Below, piece after piece: positions 40,120-49,828 of a DNA stretch of 64,000 nucleotides. A program made the translations under genes and the position numbers. The notes beneath the pieces are model-generated. The model was not told where the DNA came from, did no database searches, and saw only the letters and a list, made by a program, of their open reading frames with translations. The stretch's first letter is position 1; each line of letters starts with the position of its first letter. The stretch is taken from positions 1,550,001-1,614,000 of the forward strand of contig NC_012996.1 in NCBI RefSeq assembly GCF_000026365.1. The letters run 5' to 3'. The stretch comes from Zygosaccharomyces rouxii (Eukaryota > Ascomycota > Saccharomycetes > Saccharomycetales > Saccharomycetaceae).

Positions 40120-41487
40120 ATGAATCCCAAGACTTCAGTTGTGTCTAATTCTCTACACAGAGATCAACATGGTGCATCCGTGCAGCCGGTTTATATGTCC
40201 ACTACCTTCAAGGTGGATCTGCGGAGCGATGGACAAGCATACGATTACTCAAGGTCAGGAAATCCCACTAGATCTCTATTGCATAGACAACTCGGTCAAC
40301 TGTACAACGTGCCAGAGTCTCAGGTCCACGCTGTAAGTTCGGGTATGACTGCTTTGGATGCGATCATGCGCGGCTTAATTCTTTCGAACACATCTCACGT
40401 ACCCACTATTCTAGCTGGTGATGACCTCTACGGTGGTTCTGATAGACTCTTAACGTTTTTGAAAACAAGGTGTCATGCAAGAACGATTAATGTAGACACT
40501 TCAAATTTTGATAAATTTCAAGAGGCCTTTCTTTCGGTCGATAAAGTCGATTGCGTTCACATCGAATCTCCAACAAACCCAATGTGTAAAGTGGTGGATG
40601 TTCCAAGAATAATATCATTTGTTAAGAGTGTGTCTCCTCAGACCTACGTGATCGTCGATAATACTATGATGAGTGGACTACTGTGTAACCCATTGTCCCT
40701 TGGAGCCGATGCCGTTTACGAATCCGCTACCAAGTTTCTCAATGGTCACCACGATATCATGGCAGGTGTTGTAGTTTCACGCAATCAGAAAATCGCTGAT
40801 GCAATTTACTTTGTGGTCAATGCGACAGGATGTGGATTAGCGCCAATGGACTCTTGGCTGCTGATTAGAGGGTTGAAAACTTTAAGCGTACGTCTTTACC
40901 AGCAACAGTTCAATGCAATGGTGCTAGCAGAATGGTTGGAGCAATCGTGCGGGTTTAAACAATCCAAGGACAACTCGCTGTTGCGTACAAGATACGTCGG
41001 TTTACAATCTCACCCACAATTTAGTCTGCACAGGTCGTTTAATGATGGTCCTGGTGCGGTGCTTTCATTCGAGACCGGATCCACACCGCTGTCTCGTCGT
41101 ATAGTGTCTTCTAAGGCTCTTAAGATTTGGTCAGTAACGGTTTCATTCGGCTGTGTCAATTCTTTGATTTCACTTCCTTGCAGCATGTCGCATGCTTCGA
41201 TAGATCCTAACGTGAGGAAGGAAAGAGAGTTCCCAGAGGATCTAATTAGACTCTGCGTAGGGATTGAAGATATCGTCGACTTGCAAAAAGACTTGCTTGC
41301 AGCCATGGTGGATGCAGGCGTATTAGAATTGAAAGGCGATACCATTTACAACAAGCTCAATGGCCATAAGGCTACCAATACTATTGGTCGTAAGCAATAC
41401 GTGCAGCGCAGTATTTATGACGTTTTCTACGGCGAACCATTAGTGCATTCACAACAAAGATTTTCCAATAGATCAATAAAACTTTAG
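40120..41487 (+). CDS. STR3: Cystathionine beta-lyase Str3 (PLP enzyme)
   Basis: 455 residues (465 in S. cerevisiae). It has the Cys/Met-metabolism PLP fold: VSSGMTALDAI near 65-80, VDNTMMSG near 180, and the PLP lysine at 205 in YESATKFLNGH. The enzyme splits cystathionine to homocysteine, pyruvate and ammonia in transsulfuration, probably in peroxisomes, although the C terminus RSIKL is an SKL-like PTS1 variant (IKL). YGL185C follows 80 nt downstream on the same strand, the same order as YGL184C/YGL185C. The upstream Cbf1/Met31-like module suggests control by Met4. Confidence 0.95.
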   Translation: MNPKTSVVSNSLHRDQHGASVQPVYMSTTFKVDLRSDGQAYDYSRSGNPTRSLLHRQLGQLYNVPESQVHAVSSGMTALDAIMRGLILSNTSHVPTILAGDDLYGGSDRLLTFLKTRCHARTINVDTSNFDKFQEAFLSVDKVDCVHIESPTNPMCKVVDVPRIISFVKSVSPQTYVIVDNTMMSGLLCNPLSLGADAVYESATKFLNGHHDIMAGVVVSRNQKIADAIYFVVNATGCGLAPMDSWLLIRGLKTLSVRLYQQQFNAMVLAEWLEQSCGFKQSKDNSLLRTRYVGLQSHPQFSLHRSFNDGPGAVLSFETGSTPLSRRIVSSKALKIWSVTVSFGCVNSLISLPCSMSHASIDPNVRKEREFPEDLIRLCVGIEDIVDLQKDLLAAMVDAGVLELKGDTIYNKLNGHKATNTIGRKQYVQRSIYDVFYGEPLVHSQQRFSNRSIKL

Positions 41488-41567
41488 AAAATTAATCATG
41501 ACTACATAGAAAAAGTAACGCTAATATTCGTTTTCTAGAAACAAACAAAAAGAACAAAAAACAAACA

Positions 41568-42689
41568 ATGCTAGATAAGCCAACAGTGCTGTTTGTTGCA
41601 GCACCTAACCAGGAATCTCACATACTACGTTCGTCTCAGTTTAACGATAGATTCCACACATTGACCCACGTCATAGAATCTAAGGATTCTTTTTTGCAGT
41701 TCTTGGCAAACCATCAAGCGCATGATATAAGGGCCATCTACGGTGGATATCCAGCATTTATACCCATTGGTGGTCTTCAACAGGACTTAATCGAACACGA
41801 GCTGTTCCCCAAGAACTTAAAATGTATTGCAATTTGTTCAAGGGGTCATAATGGATTCGATCTTGATTGTCTCTCGAAGCACGGGATACAACTTTACAAA
41901 TATCAGGATGATAACATTATCTATGGGAACGAACTAAAAGACTTCCAAAGGAGCCAGGTTGGTAACGATGTAGCAGATAGTGCATTGTGGCACATCCTCG
42001 AAGGATTTAGGAAATTTTCATATCAGCAATCCCTAACAAGGAAGAATGATACCACGCTTGCCGCTAGAAGTGAAGCGTTGGGTAAACCAGGGTTTGCATT
42101 CGGTCATGAATTACAAGGTCTGAAAGTTGAGTCCCCCCGTGGTAAAAAATGCCTAATCCTTGGATTGGGTAGTATTGGTAAGCGCATTGGATTCAAATTA
42201 CAATACGGGCTTGAAATGGAAATTCACTATTCCAAACGTATGCAAGATCCAGAGGTATCAACCAAACACGGTTGGATTTTCCACAAATTAGATGATACCT
42301 TATATGAACACTTGTGGCAATTCAATGCTATTGTGATCGCACTACCACTGACCGACGAAACTAAACACTTGATCGATAATCACTTTTTATCACATTGTAA
42401 TGGTCCTGAACTTGTAATTGTCAATATAGGCCGTGGCAGCATTTTACACAGAGACCAAGTCCACGAAGCTCTCCAAAAGGGTAAACTACGCCATCTGGGA
42501 GAAGACGTTTTTTACAACGAACCTATAGTGGATCAAGAACTGAGAGATGATATCAAGTATACAACGGTAACTCCACACATCGGTAGCAGTACAGTGCAAG
42601 TGTTTTACCAGAGCTGTGAACTAGCACTGGCCAATATCCTAGAGGCTACTAGTGGCGGGAAAACGGATCCCCTATCAAGAGTTGTCTGA
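41568..42689 (+). CDS. D-isomer 2-hydroxyacid dehydrogenase-like protein (YGL185C)
   Basis: 373 residues (379 in S. cerevisiae YGL185C). The NAD(P)-binding motif GLGSIG is at 199-204, the catalytic arginine lies in NIGRGSIL at about 289, the glutamate in GEDVFYNEP, and the histidine in TPHIGSST near 336, so it should be active. It resembles glyoxylate/hydroxypyruvate-type reductases of the D-2-hydroxyacid family, but its substrate is not known. The tight tandem arrangement after STR3 is conserved with S. cerevisiae. Confidence 0.9.
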   Translation: MLDKPTVLFVAAPNQESHILRSSQFNDRFHTLTHVIESKDSFLQFLANHQAHDIRAIYGGYPAFIPIGGLQQDLIEHELFPKNLKCIAICSRGHNGFDLDCLSKHGIQLYKYQDDNIIYGNELKDFQRSQVGNDVADSALWHILEGFRKFSYQQSLTRKNDTTLAARSEALGKPGFAFGHELQGLKVESPRGKKCLILGLGSIGKRIGFKLQYGLEMEIHYSKRMQDPEVSTKHGWIFHKLDDTLYEHLWQFNAIVIALPLTDETKHLIDNHFLSHCNGPELVIVNIGRGSILHRDQVHEALQKGKLRHLGEDVFYNEPIVDQELRDDIKYTTVTPHIGSSTVQVFYQSCELALANILEATSGGKTDPLSRVV

Positions 42690-43125
42690 AGCGCTACCTA
42701 GTTATTCATTGTATTTAATTAGTGACAGAGATAGCGCCGCGCAGAGCGGTAACAAAGAGACAGAAACATAAGCAAGAGGAAGAACTAAAAGATCGCTTCC
42801 TAACTCTTTCTACACCAATCAATACCCCGGTCAATATATAGCTATTCAGTAGTCCAAGGAAGCCCTAGCTATGTTTCCTCCCACCTGACCAGCGGCCAAT
42901 GAGAGATCCTCATTTTTCACGTGGCCAGAGCTGGAAGTGAGTAAGGAAGGTGGGAAAAAAAATCACCAAATGAAAAACGTCCTTCCAAGAAATCGTAAAG
43001 TGATGGGTTAACCATATTGGCACATATAGATCGTTGTCAATAGACTTTTTGCTCATATTCCCTTCATTTCCGAAAATTTATCCTTTGACTAGTTCAAAAA
43101 ACTTGTACCAGTAATATCGTTCCGA
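42690..43125. other. Spacer upstream of COX4
   Basis: COX4 promoter region, with the HAP and Cbf1-like sites listed separately. In S. cerevisiae TPN1 (YGL186C) lies between YGL185C and COX4; no trace of it is visible here. Confidence 0.5.
42894..42923. promoter_or_regulatory. HAP CCAAT box and CACGTG motif of COX4
   Basis: GGCCAAT at 42894-42900 (complement ATTGGCC, fitting the Hap2/3/4/5 site TNATTGGY) is followed at 42918-42923 by CACGTG. HAP control of COX4 is established in S. cerevisiae. The same pair occurs upstream of COX13 in this window. Confidence 0.6.
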
Positions 43126-43593
43126 ATGTTGTCTCTACGCCAGTCATTAAGATTTGTTACTCCTGCTACTAGAGCTTTTAGCACTTCAAGAGTCTTTCTA
43201 CAATCCAAACCCACAAATAAAACTGCAAGTTCCCTTGCTGAAGTTAAAGACAATGAAACCTTAATTGGTCCTGGTGCTAAGGAAGGTACCGTGCCAACCG
43301 ATTTGGAACAAGCCACCGGTTTAGAAAGATTGGAATTATTGGGTAAACTTGAAGGTGTAGAATTCTTCGACACTAAGCCATTGGATTCATCCAGAAAGGG
43401 TACTATGGCTGACCCAATCGTTTTAGAATCCTACGAAGACTACCGTTATGTTGGTTGTACCGGTTCTCCTGCCGATTCTCATACTATTATGTGGCTAAAA
43501 CCAACCGTTAACCAAGTGGCTAGATGTTGGGAATGTGGATCTGTTTACAAAGTGAACCCAGTCGGTGTTCCTCACGGACATAGTCACCATTAA
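43126..43593 (+). CDS. COX4: Cytochrome c oxidase subunit IV
   Basis: 155 residues, the same length as S. cerevisiae Cox4 and collinear. An Arg/Ser-rich mitochondrial presequence spans about 1-25 (LSLRQSLRF...TRAFSTSRVF). The zinc site is intact: C111, H119, C134, C137 (GCTGSPADSH and CWECGSVY). It is a nuclear-encoded, matrix-facing subunit of respiratory complex IV, corresponding to mammalian COX5B. Upstream HAP and CACGTG motifs suggest respiratory control. It is followed by RPS26 in the order YGL187C, YGL189C. Confidence 0.97.
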   Translation: MLSLRQSLRFVTPATRAFSTSRVFLQSKPTNKTASSLAEVKDNETLIGPGAKEGTVPTDLEQATGLERLELLGKLEGVEFFDTKPLDSSRKGTMADPIVLESYEDYRYVGCTGSPADSHTIMWLKPTVNQVARCWECGSVYKVNPVGVPHGHSHH

Positions 43594-44277
43594 GGAGAAT
43601 AACGGGGATCTATTTATTTTTTGTAAATTCCAATTTCCATGGTTTTAATGGGTAAACTTGAATAAATTATTTAATGTCATGTTCCAAAGAAGAGAAGAAA
43701 GAAATATTTGATTTGGTAAACTTTCAAGAGTATACGTTATTGCATACTGATTCGTATTTGAAAAAGCTTAGAAATTGACAATATATCTTTTTACATATAC
43801 ATACATCTAAAAGAACAACAAATACATATAGAAGTTAAGGCTTCAGGATGCGGATGCCAAGAAGTCATCTTGTTCTCAGCGGCTATGTAAAAATGACTGT
43901 CACCCATACATTACGCCAACATCCAGACACCTACTGAATGGCATTTTCAGCTTCTCCATATCATTTCCTTTCTGATACCGCGTTGTCCTCCGAGCGTGAA
44001 AAAAAAATAAGACAGCCGCTAGTTAGCCTAGGCAGGAGTCTGAGAGTGGTCCAGGCGGGGACCTAGCGAGGGAGAGCGTAGCCTCTAGGCAGAGCCCCTC
44101 CGCCTACAGCAGGATGTTCGGGGAGGACTAAGCTCCGGGACGCACCCGCACTTCGGTCGCACACCGGGTCTGTACTCCTCACCCCCCGACGCAAACTCAT
44201 TTTTATATAGTAAATGTTTCAACCATACTATCCTCGTCACTCTAGTACACAAAATCGAAAACGAACCACAGTCAAAG
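43594..44277. other. RPS26 promoter region with GC-rich island
   Basis: About 680 nt. A Rap1-like site lies at 43901-43912. From about 44010 to 44195 the composition changes sharply to GC-rich (by eye over 60 percent) without a reading frame that makes sense, then returns to AT-rich TTTTTATATAG at about 44202. No tRNA or known RNA could be recognised in it. Confidence 0.55.
43901..43912 (+). promoter_or_regulatory. Rap1-like site of RPS26
   Basis: CACCCATACATT matches the Rap1 consensus ACACCCATACATT except for its first base. Rap1 with Fhl1/Ifh1 drives most ribosomal-protein genes. It lies about 375 nt before the RPS26 donor site and 450 nt before the ATG, a normal distance. Confidence 0.65.
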
Positions 44278-44351
44278 GTATGTGAAACCGCTATCGCCAG
44301 TTGTCGTTGATTATCAATATCAGTACGTGTTACTAACACCAATTTTTACAG
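44278..44351 (+). other. Probable 5'-UTR intron of RPS26
   Basis: A canonical donor GTATGT (44278-44283), branch point TACTAAC (44331-44337) and acceptor TTTTTACAG (ending 44351) define a 74-nt intron. The acceptor touches the RPS26 start codon, so the intron lies wholly in the leader. All three signals are perfect matches and correctly spaced. I do not recall an intron in S. cerevisiae RPS26A or RPS26B. Confidence 0.85.
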
Positions 44352-44711
44352 ATGCCTAAGAAGAGAGCTTCCAACGGTAGAAACAAGAACGGTAGAGGTC
44401 ACGTCAAACCAGTTAGATGCGTTAACTGCTCTAAGAGTGTCCCTAAGGATAAGGCCATCAAGAGAATGGCTATCAGAAACATCGTTGAAGCTGCTGCCAT
44501 CAGAGACATGTCCGAGGCTTCTGTCTACGCTGAATACGCTCTTCCAAAGACTTACAACAAGTTGCACTACTGTGTTTCTTGTGCTATTCACGCAAGAATC
44601 GTGAGAGTCAGATCTAGAGCTGACAGAAGAATCAGAACTCCTCCTCAGAGGCAAAGATTCAACAGGGACAACAGAGTCTCCCCTGCCGATGCCGCCAAGA
44701 AGGCTTTGTAA
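44352..44711 (+). CDS. RPS26: 40S ribosomal protein eS26
   Basis: 119 residues, identical in length to S. cerevisiae Rps26. It starts [17 protein letters not shown], has the zinc-ribbon cysteines C23, C26, C74 and C77, and a basic C-terminal tail. The protein sits at the mRNA exit channel of the 40S subunit. S. cerevisiae has duplicates RPS26A (YGL189C) and RPS26B (YER131W); the single copy here links the two blocks. The ATG immediately follows a probable intron acceptor. Confidence 0.98.
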   Translation: MPKKRASNGRNKNGRGHVKPVRCVNCSKSVPKDKAIKRMAIRNIVEAAAIRDMSEASVYAEYALPKTYNKLHYCVSCAIHARIVRVRSRADRRIRTPPQRQRFNRDNRVSPADAAKKAL

Positions 44712-45379
44712 GCATAGCACAGGCTATATCATTCATATGTATGTAGTGTAAAGCTCAACATTGTCGTTTAGTAAGAAGATAATAGTAATGATAGTTCGCG
44801 GAGGGCCCAATAGCTTGATATATGGGGTATTATTTGGGGCCAGTAGCAAACGTTCCTATTCCACTTGTAGTATTGTCTTGTAATGACGTGTAGTGCATTC
44901 CTCATACTCTCTAGAATCGATTGATCAGATTTCCCTTTGATCGTGAGAAACGACGCGTTCCGCCTTGTCGAAGCCAAAAGGAAAAAAAATAAAAGATTTT
45001 CAACCGTCACCCCTAAGGAACTTCTGACCAATTTCATATACTGGAGTTGCATTTTAAAGGTACTTGCCCTCTTTTGAGACTAGATTCATACAAGAATTAA
45101 CATTTAGAAGGAATTTTGTCATCACAATTTTGACAATTGGTCCAAGAACAACTGTTTCCCACTAGACAACACGAAGTAACTGTTTCCTATTCTCCTGAAC
45201 TAAGGAGTGTTGTTGCTTATTTTTATCGTTCCTTCTATCACCCTTCTTTAGTGAATATTGGGAGTCTATTGCGTCAAGGTACCTCTCACGCTCAAAGATA
45301 TTTGTAGTGTACACACATTGGTTTTTCCTTCTCTATCATCTTCTTTCCCCCTCTCTGACTCACGAATTGATTGAATGGC
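44712..45379. other. Spacer between RPS26 and CDC55
   Basis: CDC55 promoter and leader, pyrimidine-rich near the start codon (TCCTTCTCTATCATC). No gene or RNA evident. Confidence 0.5.
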
Positions 45380-46999
45380 ATGTCACAGGACAATTTTGAT
45401 TTCAAGTTTAGCCAGTGTTTCGGCGATAAAGCTGATATTGTAGTTACCGAGGCAGATATTATAACTGCAGTTGAATTTGATCATTCAGGAGATTATTTGG
45501 CTACAGGTGATAGGGGTGGTCGTGTGGTTTTATTCGAGAAAAACAATAGTAAACATTGTGAGTACAGATTTCTCACAGAATTTCAAAGTCATGATGCAGA
45601 GTTTGATTACTTGAAATCTTTAGAAATTGAAGAAAAAATCAACCAGATTAAATGGTTACGTCCTTCCCAAAGATCCCATTTTATACTGAGCACCAATGAT
45701 AAGACGATAAAGCTTTGGAAAGTCTATGAGAAGAATGTTAAATTGGTCAGTGAAAATAACCTCTCCGATGGAATGGCATTACCAAGATTCGCAGGCAGCC
45801 ATAGTGGGAATAACGGCAATGGTGGGGGTGGATCTGCTAGAGCAGTTTTATCACTACAAAATTTAAAATTACCAAGATTGTCTCAGCACGATAAGATTAT
45901 AGCGGCTGCCCCCAAGAAAGTTTACTCGAACGCTCATACTTATCACATCAATTCGATATCACCAAATTCCGATCAAGAGACATTTTTAAGTGCAGATGAC
46001 CTCAGAATTAACCTTTGGAATTTAGATATTCCTGATCAATCCTTTAACATTGTTGACATCAAACCTGCTAATATGGAAGAATTGACAGAGGTTATCACAA
46101 GTGCAGAATTCCACCCCTTACATTGTAATTTGTTCATGTATTCTTCTTCAAAGGGGACGGTCAAGCTTTGTGACATGAGACAAAATGCTCTTTGTGACTA
46201 TAAAACAAAGACTTTTGAAGAGTATCTTGATCCAATTAATCACAATTTCTTCACAGAAATCACGTCATCGATATGCGATGTTAAATTTAGTCCTGATGGT
46301 AGATACATTGCATCAAGGGATTATTTAACGGTAAAAATTTGGGATGTTAATATGGATAGTAAACCATTAAAGACAATAAATGTTCACGACCAGTTAAAGG
46401 AAAGGTTAAGTGATACTTATGAAAATGATGCTATCTTTGATAAATTTGAAGTCTGCTTTAGTGGTGATAGTTCAAGTGTAATGACTGGTTCTTACAATAA
46501 CAATTTTATGATTTATCCTAACGTGATATCGACTGGTGATGATAGCGGTGGAGTCGTTAAAAATTTCAATGATAATAGCCGTAAAGTTCAGTTTAACGAT
46601 AAGAAGAAAGGTAGTTTTAGCAGTAGTAATTCATCGAACGGTTCTAGGGCGTCATCATCATATCGTCGTGGTAGTAATGGTAGCCGAAGCAGCTTTGATG
46701 ATCCAACATCAACAGCATCTTCACAACAACAAAACCCATCATCAAATATACAACAGCAACAGCAACAACAACATTCGCATCAACAACAGGAAAACAATAA
46801 GGAAATTGTGCTTCAAGCGGATAAAAGCGCCTTTAAGAGCAAAAGATTTGGAACATTATCACAAAGGTCGGCTAGAAATAAAGAATGGGGGGATGATATC
46901 GATTTTAAGAAAAGTATTTTACATTTTTCATGGCACCCTCGAGAAAATAGCATTGCTATCGCGGCAACAAATAATTTGTTCATCTTTTCTGCATCCTAA
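45380..46999 (+). CDS. CDC55: PP2A regulatory B subunit Cdc55
   Basis: 539 residues (526 in S. cerevisiae) from the ATG at 45380, giving [17 protein letters not shown] as in the family; the frame extends 9 nt upstream only to a TTG. Seven WD40-type blades are visible ([24 protein letters not shown]). Between the last two blades lies a Ser/Asn/Gln-rich insertion of about 100 residues, after the conserved GSFSSS region and before [10 protein letters not shown]. Cdc55 directs protein phosphatase 2A in mitotic entry, exit control through Cdc14, and the spindle checkpoint. It matches YGL190C and converges with COX13. Confidence 0.97.
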   Translation: MSQDNFDFKFSQCFGDKADIVVTEADIITAVEFDHSGDYLATGDRGGRVVLFEKNNSKHCEYRFLTEFQSHDAEFDYLKSLEIEEKINQIKWLRPSQRSHFILSTNDKTIKLWKVYEKNVKLVSENNLSDGMALPRFAGSHSGNNGNGGGGSARAVLSLQNLKLPRLSQHDKIIAAAPKKVYSNAHTYHINSISPNSDQETFLSADDLRINLWNLDIPDQSFNIVDIKPANMEELTEVITSAEFHPLHCNLFMYSSSKGTVKLCDMRQNALCDYKTKTFEEYLDPINHNFFTEITSSICDVKFSPDGRYIASRDYLTVKIWDVNMDSKPLKTINVHDQLKERLSDTYENDAIFDKFEVCFSGDSSSVMTGSYNNNFMIYPNVISTGDDSGGVVKNFNDNSRKVQFNDKKKGSFSSSNSSNGSRASSSYRRGSNGSRSSFDDPTSTASSQQQNPSSNIQQQQQQQHSHQQQENNKEIVLQADKSAFKSKRFGTLSQRSARNKEWGDDIDFKKSILHFSWHPRENSIAIAATNNLFIFSAS

Positions 47000-47285
47000 G
47001 TCCCATCCCGCATAGACTGATTTATATATGTGTTAGATAGTACTTTTTTTCCCTTCTCTCCTTCATTCCTTTTACAGTTCGATATATTTATTTCATATTT
47101 GTGAAGTTCTGATCTCTCCCGCACCGCTGCTGCTACAGTTGTTACTAATAACAATAACAATAACACTCTGCATGTTAAATACTAATAATAATAATAATAA
47201 TAATATTAATAAAATTCATATAAATAAAATGAAATCTTGTGCTGTATTTACCTATTCCTAATACTCCATTGTATTAAAATGCATC

Positions 47286-47681
47286 TTATTCATGACGGAT
47301 GTGTCTGTTAACAATTGGATTCCAGAATAAAGTCTTGTCACCGTCACCCCAGAAGAATGGTTTGGATCTAATGTTCATGTACTCATAATTTTTTGGCCAG
47401 TCTTCGTCAGAAATGTGTTCCAAATGTTCACGGTGTTCAGCGTGTTCCTTTTCAACGAAATAAGTGTTGATAGCAGTCAAAGCAACTGCAGGAACTGCAA
47501 CGAAAGCAGTGATTCTAATCCAGAATTTTGAAGTATCCTTAGCATGGTGTTGAGAAGCCTCTAATTCATGTTTAAATGCATTAGCTGCCTTAACGTCCAC
47601 ATTTTTAAAAGCAGGTTCAAGGGCGTATTTTGGCAAAGAAGAGTATCTTCTGATGGTTTGTCTAAGAATTTGAGAAGACAT
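47286..47681 (-). CDS. COX13: Cytochrome c oxidase subunit VIa
   Basis: 131 residues (129 in S. cerevisiae). It has a mitochondrial presequence (SSQILRQTIRRYSS), one transmembrane span at about 60-80 (ITAFVAVPAVALTAINTYF) and the conserved C-terminal DEDWPKNYEYMNIRSKPFFWGDGDKTLFWN in part. It is a peripheral subunit of complex IV that affects dimerisation and ATP-sensitive regulation. Upstream CCAAT and CACGTG motifs resemble those of COX4. Order CDC55, COX13, IME4 matches YGL190C to YGL192W. Confidence 0.97.
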   Translation of the reverse strand: MSSQILRQTIRRYSSLPKYALEPAFKNVDVKAANAFKHELEASQHHAKDTSKFWIRITAFVAVPAVALTAINTYFVEKEHAEHREHLEHISDEDWPKNYEYMNIRSKPFFWGDGDKTLFWNPIVNRHIRHE

Positions 47682-48286
47682 TACGAATCACAACTATAAT
47701 CCAATCTGTATCGAGCTTAGCTGATTCTTCAACGATTCATGTGAGCTCGTACTTGAATCCAAAAGCTGGCGTATGTTTAGTCTTTCGGTCAAAGGATAAA
47801 ATCTGGTGAAAAAAATATCGGGGGAAGCCCTATTTTTAAGGAAAGTGCACCATTGGCCGATGATCACGTGATTAGGGCTTCGCACTCTGCGTAATAAGCT
47901 TGGGCGGTTAAGTTGTCATATAAACGACTAGAGATTATTTATTTAGTCCCCATAATGGGCGGTTGTACTTCAGTAATGAGTTTGTGCAAATGGATTGATC
48001 CTAAAAATTGTAAATGAACGTTGGTGCCAACTAGTGACTAAACCATGAATCTCACTCAGACTTTTGATCAATTTCTATCGAGCAATAGTCCCAATCCCAC
48101 GTATTACCCTCGAGCATGCAGTAACCAGAGCTATAAGTCCCCGTTTCACGAAGCCTTCCCTTCCACGTGACCATTTCATTCCCATATTGATATAGAAAGA
48201 CTGGAACAATCAATAGAATGGGATTTACGCTCGCTGGAAACAATAGAGTAGAAACACATTTCCAGAATATTGGGATGAACTCCGCT
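47682..48286. other. Spacer between COX13 and IME4
   Basis: About 600 nt with the COX13 promoter and the IME4 3' region. In S. cerevisiae an antisense RNA (RME2) starts downstream of IME4 under a1-alpha2 control; I looked for the a1-alpha2 consensus here and did not find a clear match. No other gene is seen. Confidence 0.5.
47852..47870. promoter_or_regulatory. CCAAT and CACGTG motifs of COX13
   Basis: ATTGGCC (47852-47858, complement GGCCAAT) and CACGTG (47865-47870) are 6 nt apart, about 175 nt upstream of COX13. The pair mirrors the COX4 promoter, suggesting joint HAP and Cbf1-type control of respiratory-chain genes. Confidence 0.6.
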
Positions 48287-49828
48287 TTAAGATGCGATGG
48301 AGTTGTCATACCTTTTTTTAACTTCTAGTTCACGAATACAAGTCCCCGTTACTTGATTTCCAATGGTTAGCCAACCTGGCCTTTTATTATGGTCTCTACC
48401 AAAAATTTCTAATTTTCGAGCATGTCTACCAACCAATCTTTCAATCATACCGTACAGCTCGTCAGGTTTTCTGCTGGTTTCTCTGGTGATAGAGACAATA
48501 ATGTCGGAATCTATCTGTTTATTGAGCCATTGTGGGTTTCCTTTCAACCCAACCAATAGATGTTCCTTTGAATGATTTAGCCAATGACCTGTTCTGCCGG
48601 TAACAATGGTACGTCCCAACTGATTTGTCTTTACCCATGAAATTTCATTAACTACCCTGTACCCCCATTTTTCTAACGATTCTTTACCTAAATCTATTGC
48701 ACGTCCGGTAACCCATAAAAATAGAATTCCTTCATCTTGTAATTTTTCGAGCGGTAATCCTAATAGTTCAATATCGTTACAAGTTCCATATGGTAAGTTC
48801 ATGTGAATATTCCACGCGGGATCTGCAATTACGGCGGAGAATTTACCCAGACAGCTAAAATCGAATTTCCTCACATCACAACGAATCCATTGTGGCGGCA
48901 AGAGAGATTTAGAGATATCTGCACAACAATTCCCCAAAGTGTAAAATGGTATACGTTTCTGTTGGTTAATCTGTCTATTAGCAAGTTTGGTTTCTTCAGC
49001 AATCTTTTCCTTGAGAACTTCTGGGATGTATTGCAAATAGTGCACATACCGGCAGGTGTTAAGCTTATGGCAAGTATCCAAATATGAACAATCGCCCAAA
49101 CTTCTCTCAGTATGTGTATTTAAATTGGGCACATAGTGAATCTTAGTTTGCAAACAATGGGTGAATCCATTATTTTCGTTTTCAAACTTATTGATCCTGG
49201 ACCATTGGATGGATATAATCCGGTTGCCAGAAGTGTTCACAGATGTGGATAGGATGTGTGCATGCTTCTCACTATTGCAAACTGGGATAAATTCGGATTG
49301 AGGTACAGTCATGCGTGCTCTTTCTTTCCCCAATTGTACAGATGCTGGTTTATGGGCCAGCGTTTTTTCCAATCTTTGCAATAACATCTGACGTGATAGT
49401 AATTCAGAATCTTCATCTTTGGTATCGCAATCCAAAGCTGTCATAAACCGATCTAGAAGTGAAGGATCCTGCTGTGGTTGTTGCTGCCCCCTCGATCCCT
49501 TCGACGCCTGGTTTGATCCGCTAAAATCCTGCCTGCAAATATCGTAGAGGATTTTCAATGCGTATACATCGATGAATTCGATCCTTCGATCATCCATAGC
49601 TACAAACGATTCATCTTGGAAAGTCAAAGAGTTTGGTGCCAGTTCATTTACTTCTGACAAATCCTGAATAAACTCTTGAATACTCATTGCAGCGTATTTG
49701 GAACCCCATTGACTCCTCTGATCGGTTAAGAATAAGGAGAACACATCTCTAAGTTGTCCCGACAGCGGCACGGAAGTCAATTCCTGGTGGTTTTCAATGA
49801 GAAACCTGACCAGCTCTAAGTTTACCAT
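48287..49828 (-). CDS. IME4: mRNA N6-adenosine methyltransferase Ime4
   Basis: 513 residues of the MT-A70/METTL3 family. A CCCH-type zinc-finger region lies at about 245-265 (CSYLDTCHKLNTCRYVHY). The Rossmann methyltransferase domain follows with ADPAWNIHMNLPYGT at about 333-347, LFLWVTGRA, GRTGHWLNHSKEHLLVG and KPDELYGMIERL. The active-site loop reads DPAW. Family role: with Mum2 and Slz1 it deposits m6A on mRNA at the onset of meiosis. S. cerevisiae Ime4 is 600 residues; the extra length there is a Gln/Asn-rich C-terminal tail, which this protein lacks. The start is the first ATG and gives MVNLELVRFL. HOS2 is divergent. Confidence 0.95.
   Translation of the reverse strand: MVNLELVRFLIENHQELTSVPLSGQLRDVFSLFLTDQRSQWGSKYAAMSIQEFIQDLSEVNELAPNSLTFQDESFVAMDDRRIEFIDVYALKILYDICRQDFSGSNQASKGSRGQQQPQQDPSLLDRFMTALDCDTKDEDSELLSRQMLLQRLEKTLAHKPASVQLGKERARMTVPQSEFIPVCNSEKHAHILSTSVNTSGNRIISIQWSRINKFENENNGFTHCLQTKIHYVPNLNTHTERSLGDCSYLDTCHKLNTCRYVHYLQYIPEVLKEKIAEETKLANRQINQQKRIPFYTLGNCCADISKSLLPPQWIRCDVRKFDFSCLGKFSAVIADPAWNIHMNLPYGTCNDIELLGLPLEKLQDEGILFLWVTGRAIDLGKESLEKWGYRVVNEISWVKTNQLGRTIVTGRTGHWLNHSKEHLLVGLKGNPQWLNKQIDSDIIVSITRETSRKPDELYGMIERLVGRHARKLEIFGRDHNKRPGWLTIGNQVTGTCIRELEVKKRYDNSIAS

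Noticed and set aside
47900..48286. a1-alpha2 site for an IME4 antisense RNA (RME2-like)
   Set aside because: No stretch fits the TGATGT...TACATCA-type consensus well enough to claim.
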